From NCBI RefSeq assembly GCF_034479515.1, contig NZ_CP140152.1:3472001-3536000 (forward strand): DNA of 64,000 nucleotides, in the 5' to 3' direction. A program made the position numbers and the translations under genes. The notes beneath the pieces are model-generated. The model did not search any database. It was not told where the DNA came from and saw only the letters and a program-made list of their open reading frames with translations. Source of the stretch: Duganella zoogloeoides. GTDB taxonomy: Bacteria; Pseudomonadota; Gammaproteobacteria; Burkholderiales; Burkholderiaceae_D. Positions 57,455-64,000 of this stretch are shown piece by piece. The number at the start of each line of letters is the position of its first letter. Positions within the stretch are counted from its first letter, which is position 1.

Positions 57455-58420
57455 ATGAATAAACTACAAGCGATGGAAGTTTTTGTGGAAGTGGTCGACA
57501 CCGGCGGCTTCACGCGCGCGGCCGACAATCTTCACCTGCCCAAGGCCACGGTCTCGACCCTGATAGCCGCGCTGGAGACGGCGCTGTCGGTCAAGCTGCT
57601 GCACCGGACCACCCGCCACGTGAGCGTCACCGCCGACGGCGCCGCTTATTATGAGCGCTGCCTGCGCATCCTGTCCGACGTGCGCGACGCCGAGGAATCG
57701 CTGTCGCGCACGCGCCTGAGCCCGAGCGGACGGTTGCGGGTGGACGTCCCCACCGGCCTGGCGTCGGACGTGCTGATCCCGGCCATGCCCGATTTTTTCA
57801 CGCGCTATCCGGACATCCAGCTCGAGATGGGCTGCAGCGACCGCAGCGTGGACCTGATCGAGGAAGGCGTCGACTGCGCCGTGCGCGGAGGCCAGCTGGT
57901 CGATTCGAGCCTGATTGCGCGCCGGGTGGGCATGCTCAATTTTATTTCGTGCGCCGCGCCCGATTACCTGCGCCGCTACGGCGTGCCCACCCACCCGCAG
58001 CAGCTGCTGCAGCACCGGTGCGTCAATTATTTTTCGTCGCGCAGCGGTAAAATCCTCGAATGGGATTTTACCCGCGACGGCGAGCGGATACAGGTGGCCC
58101 TGCCCGGCCTGATCGCGGTCAACGACACCAATGCCTACATCGCCGCCGGCGTGGCAGGACTGGGCATCGTCCAGACCGCCGGCTTCGTGGTCGACGCCAT
58201 GCTGGCCGATGGCCGCCTGGTCACCATTCTCGACGACTGGACCATCGACCCGCTGCCGGTGCACGTGGTGTACCCGCAAAACCGCCACCTGTCGGCCAAG
58301 GTGCGGGTGTTCGTGGAGTGGGTCGCCGAACTGTTTGCCAACCACCCGGGCATGCGCCTGCCGAAAGCGCCGCCGCCGGCGGCGCGCGCCGCGCCCTCAC
58401 CACTGGAGTTAGCCGTATGA
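57455..58420 (+). CDS. LysR-family transcriptional regulator
   Basis: The product has 321 residues. The N-terminal helix-turn-helix MEVFVEVVDTGGFTRAADNLHLPKATVSTLIAALE followed by LHRTTRHVSVTADG belongs to the CrgA/DmlR-like group. The sensor domain runs about 90-295; the Ala/Pro-rich end is an extension. It overlaps the dehydrogenase gene by ATGA, so it is probably its regulator. Confidence 0.93.
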   Translation: MNKLQAMEVFVEVVDTGGFTRAADNLHLPKATVSTLIAALETALSVKLLHRTTRHVSVTADGAAYYERCLRILSDVRDAEESLSRTRLSPSGRLRVDVPTGLASDVLIPAMPDFFTRYPDIQLEMGCSDRSVDLIEEGVDCAVRGGQLVDSSLIARRVGMLNFISCAAPDYLRRYGVPTHPQQLLQHRCVNYFSSRSGKILEWDFTRDGERIQVALPGLIAVNDTNAYIAAGVAGLGIVQTAGFVVDAMLADGRLVTILDDWTIDPLPVHVVYPQNRHLSAKVRVFVEWVAELFANHPGMRLPKAPPPAARAAPSPLELAV

Positions 58421-59391
58421 CCTCTGTACCTGATGATCGACACCGCATTGTCTTCCTCGACCGCGACAGCGTCATCGCCAACGTGCGCAAGCCGTCGTTT
58501 GCGCACGCGTGGACCGAGTATCCGGCCACCAAAGCGGCCGATGCGGTCGCGCGCCTGCGCGACGCCCGCGCCACCATCGCCATCACCAACAAGGTGCCGC
58601 TGCGCGCGGACGCGCTGGACCAGCTGCCCGACCTGAAAATGATCGCGGTATCGGCCACCGGCACCGACATCATCGACCTGGCCGCGTGCCGCGCGCGCGG
58701 CATCACCGTCGCCAACATCCGCAACTACGCGGTCAACACGCTGCCCGAACACACCTTCGCGCTGATGCTGGCGCTGCGCCGGCAATTGGTGGCGTACCGC
58801 GCCGACATCGAGGCGGGCCTGTGGCAAAAGGCCGAGCAATTCTGCCTGTTCGGCCATCCGATCGCCGACCTGGCCGGCAGCCGCCTGGGCCTGGCCGGCT
58901 ATGGCGCGTTGGGCAAATCGGTGGCAGCCATCGCGCGCGCGTTCGGCATGGAGGTCGTGGTGTTCAACCGTTCGCCGGTCGAGGACGAAGGTGTTGTGCA
59001 GGTATCGTGGGACGAGCTGCTGGAGACGTCCGATGTATTGAGCCTGCACCTGCCCTTGAACGACCAGACCCGCAACATGATCGGCGCGTCGGAGCTGGTG
59101 CGCATGAAGCGCAGCGCACTGTTGATCAACACCGCACGCGGCGGCCTGGTGGACGAACAGGCGCTGGCCGACGCGCTGCGCGCCGGCGTGATCGGCGGCG
59201 CCGGCTTCGACGTGCTGACGCAGGAACCGCCGCCAGCCGACAACCCGCTGCTCAATCTGCGCTTGCCGAATTTTATCCTCACGCCGCATTCGGCGTGGGC
59301 CAGCACGCAGGCGATGCAGGTGCTGGCGGACCAGTTGATTGACAACGTGGAGGCCTGGGTGGCGGGTGTGCCGCGTAACGTGGTAGCCTAG
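58417..59391 (+). CDS. D-2-hydroxyacid dehydrogenase (NAD-dependent)
   Basis: The product has 324 residues. Catalytic/cofactor landmarks appear in order: ISATGTDIID-like substrate region (AVSATGTDIIDLAACRARGI), TLPEHTFALMLALRR, cofactor GLAGYGALGKSVAAIARAFGMEV, RGGLVDEQALADALRAGVIGGAGFDV (Glu), and TPHSAW (catalytic His about 290). It resembles glycerate/hydroxypyruvate reductases. It is translationally coupled to the LysR gene. Confidence 0.92.
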   Translation: MTSVPDDRHRIVFLDRDSVIANVRKPSFAHAWTEYPATKAADAVARLRDARATIAITNKVPLRADALDQLPDLKMIAVSATGTDIIDLAACRARGITVANIRNYAVNTLPEHTFALMLALRRQLVAYRADIEAGLWQKAEQFCLFGHPIADLAGSRLGLAGYGALGKSVAAIARAFGMEVVVFNRSPVEDEGVVQVSWDELLETSDVLSLHLPLNDQTRNMIGASELVRMKRSALLINTARGGLVDEQALADALRAGVIGGAGFDVLTQEPPPADNPLLNLRLPNFILTPHSAWASTQAMQVLADQLIDNVEAWVAGVPRNVVA

Positions 59392-59461
59392 TCGCGGTTG
59401 GGTTCATCCAGGCAGGCGTGCGGCGGGGGCGTAGAGGCGTGATCTGCTCGATGCCGGTGAC

Positions 59462-59701
59462 CTACACCGGTTGTACGGACTCCAATGCCACATCGCGATG
59501 CGGCACCGAACATTCATCGATTGCTTCGAGCCACTCGTTCCAGATAGCATGGTCAGCAGGAAGGCCATCGGCAAGCAATTGCATGCTGCCAAGAAGAATG
59601 CCGATATCCTCAGCCTGAGTTTGGGCGTAATACTTTTCCATAAAGTGAAACATCGCCCGATATGCCTGCTCTTGATGCATGGTTTTCATGTCATGCTCCA
59701 T
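59462..59701 (-). CDS. Small hypothetical protein
   Basis: The product has 79 residues (or 72 from Met8). It contains FHFMEKYYAQTQAEDIGILLGSMQLL and AIWNEWLEAIDEC. I recall similar short proteins in many proteobacteria with contact-dependent-inhibition-like neighbours, but I cannot name a family. AGGAACTG precedes ATG. It stands alone and is convergent with the dehydrogenase. Confidence 0.65.
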   Translation of the reverse strand: MEHDMKTMHQEQAYRAMFHFMEKYYAQTQAEDIGILLGSMQLLADGLPADHAIWNEWLEAIDECSVPHRDVALESVQPV

Positions 59702-59878
59702 CAGTTCCTGCCGGGCCTGGCTGGTGAGGCCAGTCCGGTTTGCGGATCAATCCAGGATCGCTACGAAAAATGGGCGACTCGCTTGTGATCGATCGTTTTC
59801 ACGAGAAAATGTGTGACACGGTTCCGGTAGACCTTTTGCCACACACGATATCATGCAGCCTTGATCAAAGGAGCAGCA

Positions 59879-60094
59879 TTGAAAATCCAACCCAGTACGG
59901 TGATGACCTTGATTGCAGTGGTGCTGCTGTCGGCGTGGGCCTGGCGCCAGCTTGGCAAGACGCCGAAAGTGCCGGAGGCAACGGCTGCCAATTGTTCGCA
60001 GGAAGCGATCCGCGCGGTGGCGGATTCGATCGAGCGGTCCATCCTGTCGGGACGCTGCGCAAAGCAGGCGGCCCCGGCCAAACCCGAAAACTAA
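59879..60094 (+). CDS. Small single-pass membrane protein
   Basis: The product has 71 residues from TTG 59879, with AAGGAG 5 bases upstream. It has one hydrophobic helix (about 9-25) and a soluble tail with two Cys. No family recognised. It ends 13 bases before the first tRNA-array terminator, which it may share in the other direction. Confidence 0.6.
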   Translation: MKIQPSTVMTLIAVVLLSAWAWRQLGKTPKVPEATAANCSQEAIRAVADSIERSILSGRCAKQAAPAKPEN

Positions 60095-60106
60095 GGAATA
60101 AAGAAA

Positions 60107-60136
60107 AAAGGCCTGATGATCACTCATCAGGCCTTT
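60107..60136 (-). terminator. Intrinsic terminator after tRNA-Arg copy 1
   Basis: A 13-bp perfect stem (60107-60119 with 60124-60136, loop of four) followed on the minus strand by a T-rich run lies 15 bases after the tRNA 3' end. It may also stop the small plus-strand gene. Confidence 0.9.
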
Positions 60137-60150
60137 CATCTTACGAATTT

Positions 60151-60227
60151 TGGTGCGGCTGGCAGGAATCGAACCCACGACCCCTTGGTTCGTAGCCAAG
60201 TACTCTATCCAGCTGAGCTACAGCCGC
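60151..60227 (-). tRNA. tRNA-Arg (anticodon ACG), array copy 1
   Basis: The minus strand folds as a standard cloverleaf of 77 bases including the encoded 3' CCA. Acceptor starts GCGGCTG and ends CAGCCGC-A-CCA; the anticodon loop CTACGAA carries ACG, which reads CGN Arg codons after A-to-I change. TTGGCA-N17-TACAAT (minus strand, 60238-60266) is a promoter ending just before the gene. Confidence 0.96.
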
Positions 60228-60311
60228 GAAAGACAACATTGTAACAGTGTCCGATGAAGCTGCCAAGAGAGGAAATTTTCATTTACTTTCAAGGGCTTAC
60301 ACTTAAAGAAA

Positions 60312-60341
60312 AAGGGCCTGATGATTGCTCATCAGGCCCTT
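60312..60341 (-). terminator. Intrinsic terminator after tRNA-Arg copy 2
   Basis: A 13-bp perfect stem (60312-60324 with 60329-60341) and T-rich run on the minus strand, a near copy of the copy 1 terminator. Confidence 0.9.
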
Positions 60342-60355
60342 CCACTTACGAATTT

Positions 60356-60432
60356 TGGTGCGGCTGGCAGGAATCGAACCCACGACCCCTTGGTTCGTAG
60401 CCAAGTACTCTATCCAGCTGAGCTACAGCCGC
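60356..60432 (-). tRNA. tRNA-Arg (anticodon ACG), array copy 2
   Basis: Identical over all 77 bases to copy 1. A TACAAT -10 box lies just upstream (minus strand) with a weak -35 (TTCACC) at 17 bases. The flanks are recognisably duplicated from copy 1. Confidence 0.96.
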
Positions 60433-60524
60433 GAAAAACAACATTGTAACAGCGTTTCGACATCTGGTGAAGCTGCCGAGAGAGGAAATTTTCATTTACT
60501 TTCAGGCGCTTACACTTAAAGAAA

Positions 60525-60554
60525 AAGGGCCCGACGATCACTCATCAGGCCCTT
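60525..60554 (-). terminator. Intrinsic terminator after tRNA-Arg copy 3
   Basis: Same hairpin as copies 1 and 2 with two base changes (60532 and 60535). Both changes become G-U pairs in the minus-strand RNA, so the hairpin still folds there, evidence that it works in that direction. Confidence 0.88.
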
Positions 60555-60568
60555 CAACTTACGAATTT

Positions 60569-60645
60569 TGGTGCGGCTGGCAGGAATCGAACCCACGACC
60601 CCTTGGTTCGTAGCCAAGTACTCTATCCAGCTGAGCTACAGCCGC
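60569..60645 (-). tRNA. tRNA-Arg (anticodon ACG), array copy 3
   Basis: Identical over all 77 bases to copies 1 and 2. No terminator separates it from copy 4, so the two may be cotranscribed; TTTACC-N17-TAATAT (minus strand) just upstream may be its own promoter. Confidence 0.96.
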
Positions 60646-60695
60646 GTAAAACAAGATATTAACAGCGTTTTCTTGCCTGGTAAAACATGAATTTT

Positions 60696-60772
60696 TGGTG
60701 CGGCTGGCAGGAATCGAACCCACGACCCCTTGGTTCGTAGCCAAGTACTCTATCCAGCTGAGCTACAGCCGC
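60696..60772 (-). tRNA. tRNA-Arg (anticodon ACG), array copy 4
   Basis: Identical over all 77 bases to the other three copies. It is the first of the array in transcription order. TTTACA-N17-TACAAT (minus strand, 60791-60819) is a strong promoter upstream. Confidence 0.96.
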
Positions 60773-60790
60773 CAAAATTTCATGTGCAAC

Positions 60791-60819
60791 ATTGTATCAG
60801 ATAAACTTTATTTTGTAAA
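60791..60819 (-). promoter_or_regulatory. Promoter of the tRNA-Arg array
   Basis: On the minus strand, TTTACA (60814-60819), 17 bases, TACAAT (60791-60796), ending 18 bases before the tRNA copy 4 start. This matches the strong sigma-70 promoter pattern. Confidence 0.75.
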
Positions 60820-60999
60820 GTCCGACATTTCTATCGATTTGTTTGCCTGATGCACGAAACACCGAACAAACCCTGTACAAAAATCTCACCCTTACTTTGC
60901 TGCACTTCTCTCGTCCGGCATGCCGTTCGAAAGAAGCAGCATTATAGGGACGGTTTCCGCGCTTGTCCACCGGTAAATTGCAATCGCTTCACACACCAT

Positions 61000-61227
61000 T
61001 CAAACGCCATACTCGGCTGCAGCCTTCGCCGTCCACAACGCTTCGTTGTAGGACGGATACGGCTGACCATAACAATCGATGGCGCCGCCGTCGCCGATGA
61101 ACTTGATCCACCAGCCCTGCTCGTCCTCGATCAGGCCGATGTCGCCGGCTTTGCAAACTTGCAGCAACTGCTCGCCGGCGCCGAGCACGACGATCTTGAC
61201 GCCCCGGTGTTTCACTATTGTCGTCAT
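61000..61227 (-). CDS. Small hypothetical protein
   Basis: The product has 75 residues, starting MTTIVKHRGVKIVVLGAG with AGGAGG upstream, the best ribosome site in this part. It contains GWWIKFIGDGGAIDCYGQPYPSYNEALW, which reads like a compact beta-rich domain. No family recognised. It is flanked by the tRNA array and the short RNA unit. Confidence 0.7.
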   Translation of the reverse strand: MTTIVKHRGVKIVVLGAGEQLLQVCKAGDIGLIEDEQGWWIKFIGDGGAIDCYGQPYPSYNEALWTAKAAAEYGV

Positions 61228-61324
61228 GATTCCTCCTGGTTAATGGCACGCGCGCCGTGCACTGCAACATGAGCAAAAAAGCATACCATTCACGCCACTT
61301 ATCTCGATCATCATCAATAAAAAT

Positions 61325-61353
61325 TTGCATTCGTTTGCGCGTTGCAGCATTAT
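61325..61353 (+). promoter_or_regulatory. Promoter of a short terminated transcript
   Basis: TTGCAT (61325-61330), 17 bases, CATTAT (61348-61353). The predicted transcript starts near 61360 and would meet the terminator at 61393. Confidence 0.45.
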
Positions 61354-61392
61354 TGAGCTGTCTCCTCTATTCTCCTCCAAGGAAATAGATTT

Positions 61393-61422
61393 AGCCCGCT
61401 CCCGTAGCGGGCTTTTTTTTTA
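61393..61422 (+). terminator. Strong intrinsic terminator without an obvious upstream gene
   Basis: AGCCCGCT-CCCGT-AGCGGGCT with a run of about ten T. The nearest plus-strand gene upstream is over 1 kb away, beyond minus-strand tRNAs, so it ends either a short RNA or a leader of the gene at 61463. Confidence 0.9.
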
Positions 61423-61462
61423 CCGTGTACGATGCGTTCATCTTGTGAAGAGGTCAACTCGT

Positions 61463-62290
61463 ATGTCATTTCCCGATTCGATCGCAGCGCCCGCCCCTGA
61501 CTGGACGCGCACCGCCCTTGGCGATAATGCCAGCTGGCCAGCCAGTTTGCGGCTGACGGTCGATATTCTGCTCAATTCCCCGCTGCCCATGGTGCTGCAA
61601 TGGAGCGAGCAGCAAATCATGGTCTATAACGATGCGTATGTCGAGCTGCTCGGCCTGCCGAGCCTGAGTGCGCCCGGCGGCCATGTGCCGCCGATGCAGC
61701 CGTCTGCATGGAGCTGGAATCCCGCGGCCATGGCCCATGCGCGCCAGGGCTACAGCGCCAGCTACCGGGGCCGCAACCTGCCAGTGTGGCGCGACCATGG
61801 GTTTACCCAGAAGCCGCTGGACCTGTACTACACCCCGGTGCGCGATGACAACAATATCGTGCAGGGCGTGCTGTGCGCACTGGCGCCGGCACAGTCGATG
61901 CCGGCAGCACAGTCCGCGCGCGCCCTGACGCTACTGGTGGTGGAAGACAATGCCGACGCCCGCTACCTGGTGTGCGAAACCCTGCGCGCGCTGGGGCACG
62001 AGGTGGAAGCGGCTGCCAGCGGCGAAGAGGCGCTGCCGCAACTGGCCAGCCAGCAGTTCGACGTGTTGTTCACCGATGTCAGCCTGCCCGGCATGTCGGG
62101 CGTGGACCTGGCGCGCCAGGCGCGCCGCGATCAACCGTCGCTGGAAGTGCTGTTCGCCTCAGGCTATGGCGACGAGCTGACCCGCCACCTGGAATTTCCC
62201 GCCCGGTCGTTGCAAAAACCCTACGATCTCGATGTGCTGCAAGACGCTTTGCAGCAGATTGTCCAAAGCGTGCAGGCCAAGGCAGCGTAA
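61463..62290 (+). CDS. PAS-like sensor plus receiver domain protein, no kinase
   Basis: The product has 275 residues. Residues about 8-140 resemble the N-terminal sensing module of some hybrid histidine kinases (GDNASWPASLRLTVDILLNSPLPMVLQWSEQQ and MVYNDAYVELLG). Residues about 150-270 are a receiver (LLVVEDNADARYL, phospho-Asp in FTDVSLPGMSG, and Lys in SLQKPYDLD). The kinase part normally between these is missing. GAAGAGG lies before ATG. It precedes a histidine kinase gene and may be its target. Confidence 0.85.
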   Translation: MSFPDSIAAPAPDWTRTALGDNASWPASLRLTVDILLNSPLPMVLQWSEQQIMVYNDAYVELLGLPSLSAPGGHVPPMQPSAWSWNPAAMAHARQGYSASYRGRNLPVWRDHGFTQKPLDLYYTPVRDDNNIVQGVLCALAPAQSMPAAQSARALTLLVVEDNADARYLVCETLRALGHEVEAAASGEEALPQLASQQFDVLFTDVSLPGMSGVDLARQARRDQPSLEVLFASGYGDELTRHLEFPARSLQKPYDLDVLQDALQQIVQSVQAKAA

Positions 62291-62429
62291 GCGCCACCAG
62301 CGATTCAACCGTGCGGAGGCGGGGCGAACTATCACGCTAGAATGGTCAATCCGTTAACTTTCCAGTGTTAGCTTTGCGCTTCTCGTCCGCCAGTTGGCTG
62401 ACGGGACAGCGCCAGGCCTGCCGCTATCG

Positions 62430-64000
62430 ATGATTTCTCCCAATGAGCCTGTGAGCGCCACTTCTGCCGTACCGGTGGAAGACGCTGCGCTCACCGATCC
62501 ACAACGCGCGCTGGACGAACTGCGCAGCGCGCGCGAGTTGCTGCGTCAAAGCCGGCACGAGCTGCGCGCGCTGGCCGAGTCCATGCCGCAACTGGCGTGG
62601 ATTGCGGAACAGGATGGCGCGATGATCTGGTACAACCAGCGCTGGTACGACTACACCGGCGCCACCCCGCAGGACATGGCCGGCGATGGCTGGCGCCGCG
62701 TGTATGCGCCCGACTGCGTGGCCGCGCTGGAACAACTGTGGCAACAATGCCGCGCCAGCGGCGAGGCGCTCGAGCTCGAAGTGCCGATCCGCAGTGCCAG
62801 CGGCGAATTCCGCTGGTTCCTGGTGCGCGCCAACGCCGTGCGCGATGCCGATGGCCAACTGGTGCGCTGGTTCGGCACCAGCACCGACGTCGACCAGGTC
62901 AAGCGCGCCCAGGAAGCCTTGCGCGAAGAAACCGCCGCACTCGAACTGGTCAACCGCACCGGCACCGCCCTCGCGGCGCGGCGCGACCTGCACCCGCTGC
63001 TGCAGGAACTGACCGACGCCGCCACCAGCATCAGCGGCGCGCGCTACGGCGCATTTTTCTATCAGGCCGACGACACCGGCGCTACCGTAATGCGTCACAC
63101 CCTGTCCGCCGGCGCACCTGCCAGCTTTGGCGGTTTTTGCGCGGCGCGCGCCGAAGCCCTGCTCGCCGACGGACAACCTCTTGCCGCTCCTGCTGCCATC
63201 CGCAGTGTCGATTTACCGGCGGAAGCGGGCGACGAGCAGGCCAGCCCCAATCACGGCTTGCCGCCGGGTACGCCACTGGTGCGCAGCTACCTGGCCGTGC
63301 CGGTGGCGCTTGGCACGGGCACGGTGATCGGCTGTTTGTTCTTCGGTCATCCCGAGCCTGCCATGTTTACCGAGCGCACCGAACGGATTATCAGCGGCAT
63401 TGCAGCCCAGGCTGCCATCGCCATCGACAACGCGCGCCTGTACGAAGCCACCCAGCAGGCAGCCGAAGAGCGCAAGCAGCTGCTCGACAGCGAGCGCGAA
63501 GCGCGTGCCGAAGCCGAACGCAACAGTCAAATGAAGGACGAATTCCTGGCCACGCTGTCGCACGAACTGCGCACCCCGCTCACGGCCATCCTGGGCTGGT
63601 CGCAGGTGTTGCGGCGCGGTACGCGGGACGAGGCCGACCTGCATCGCGGCCTGCAAACCATCGAGCGCAACGCCCGCGCCCAGGCGCAACTGATCGAAGA
63701 CCTGCTCGACATGAGCAGCATCGCCTCCGGCAAGGTGCGGCTCGAACTGCTGCCGCTGTCGCCGTCGGCAATTGCCGGCGCCGCCATCGACACCGTGCGT
63801 CCGGCCGCCGAGGCCCGCAGGATCAACCTGATCACCGACTTCGACAGCGCAGCCGGCATGGTCTCCGGCGACGCCAGCCGCCTGCAGCAAATTATCTGGA
63901 ACCTGCTGACCAACGCCATCAAGTTCACGCCGGAGGGCGGCACGGTAACGGTCGCCGTACGGCGCGAAGACAGCCAGGTTGCCATCGACGTGCGCGACAC
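62430..64000 (+). CDS. PAS-GAF sensor histidine kinase, 3' truncated by window end
   Basis: The visible 523 residues start at ATG 62430 (weak ribosome site). PAS about 48-160 (LAESMPQLAWIAEQDGAMIWYNQRWYDYTG-type, here split by usual loops), GAF about 172-335, coiled coil, HisKA with phospho-His378 (ATLSHELRTPLTAILGW), and the start of the ATPase domain (N-box NLLTNAIKFTPEGG at about 490-503). No membrane span, so it is cytoplasmic. It follows the PAS-receiver gene after 139 bases without a terminator I can see. Confidence 0.92.
   Translation, partial: MISPNEPVSATSAVPVEDAALTDPQRALDELRSARELLRQSRHELRALAESMPQLAWIAEQDGAMIWYNQRWYDYTGATPQDMAGDGWRRVYAPDCVAALEQLWQQCRASGEALELEVPIRSASGEFRWFLVRANAVRDADGQLVRWFGTSTDVDQVKRAQEALREETAALELVNRTGTALAARRDLHPLLQELTDAATSISGARYGAFFYQADDTGATVMRHTLSAGAPASFGGFCAARAEALLADGQPLAAPAAIRSVDLPAEAGDEQASPNHGLPPGTPLVRSYLAVPVALGTGTVIGCLFFGHPEPAMFTERTERIISGIAAQAAIAIDNARLYEATQQAAEERKQLLDSEREARAEAERNSQMKDEFLATLSHELRTPLTAILGWSQVLRRGTRDEADLHRGLQTIERNARAQAQLIEDLLDMSSIASGKVRLELLPLSPSAIAGAAIDTVRPAAEARRINLITDFDSAAGMVSGDASRLQQIIWNLLTNAIKFTPEGGTVTVAVRREDSQVAIDVRD

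Noticed and set aside
60107..60660. Direct repeats resembling a CRISPR-like array
   Set aside because: Repeat units are about 205-210 bases and contain full tRNA genes and terminators; no short repeat-spacer pattern or cas genes.
60559..60744. Short frame across two tRNA genes (translation with GVVGSIPASRTK)
   Set aside because: A well-known false frame produced by tRNA genes.
60850..61272. Plus-strand frame of 140 codons opposite the small gene at 61000
   Set aside because: No ribosome site and no domain; the minus-strand frame has AGGAGG and a coherent composition.

Overview
The window looks like chromosome of a high-GC betaproteobacterium, most likely of the Oxalobacteraceae (Massilia/Duganella-like). 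This is inferred from codon use, from the mix of a urease operon, Ku/LigD end joining, csgEFG-type curli and a uronate-polysaccharide locus, and from the flavour of the sensor proteins. No rRNA, IS element, prophage or CRISPR array is visible. Genes are dense and no gene-free stretch exceeds 300 bases.

Layout. 1-1124: pirin C-terminus, an SMR efflux protein and a hypothetical protein. 1133-6033: an unusual divergent locus. One side is a winged-helix + DUF1906 protein. The other is a winged-helix + STAND NTPase + membrane segment + helical repeat protein, coupled to a small DP-EP-like protein. 6140-9017: AspA/AstE-type hydrolase, DUF1304 and two membrane proteins whose genes overlap tail to tail. 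9210-13333: curli secretion genes csgE, csgF and csgG followed by three curlin-repeat genes. 13475-14833: ArsR regulator and Old Yellow Enzyme. 14941-16707: exported metallo-beta-lactamase-fold protein and a PlsC-like acyltransferase. 16711-22587 (minus): urease operon ureDABCEFG plus hupE/ureJ, preceded by a consensus sigma-54 promoter and NtrC-type sites, so it is probably induced by nitrogen limitation. 22734-32209: polysaccharide utilisation locus (TonB receptor, LacI regulator, SDR, Tat-exported heparinase-II/III-type lyase, KDG kinase, hexuronate MFS transporter, SGNH esterase) behind a promoter carrying a perfect LacI-type palindrome. 32312-34522: epimerase-like protein, membrane protein and GNAT acetyltransferase.

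34545-42177 (minus): histidine kinase, response regulator with PAS-GGDEF-EAL, DUF885 peptidase-like protein and DUF945/YdgA-like protein. 42264-44613 (minus): TetR regulator and SulP transporter with twin operator-like palindromes between them. 44775-49476: SDR and ku in tandem, convergent with ligD. 49633-49983: Lys/Ala-rich exported protein. 50084-56044 (minus): tripartite RND efflux operon. 56202-57307 (minus): a small membrane protein coupled to an alpha/beta-hydrolase homologue that has lost its catalytic serine. 57455-59391: LysR regulator and D-2-hydroxyacid dehydrogenase. 59462-61227: small proteins and a tandem array of four identical tRNA-Arg(ACG) genes with duplicated terminators. 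61325-64000: a short promoter-terminator unit, a PAS-like + receiver protein, and a PAS-GAF histidine kinase that runs off the window.

The best candidates for undescribed biology are the membrane-tethered STAND regulator locus (1133-6033), the curlin array with a signal-less member and an in-frame 9-bp repeat (10981-13333), and the serine-less hydrolase pair (56202-57307). All assignments come from reading the sequence and translations; no database search was run.
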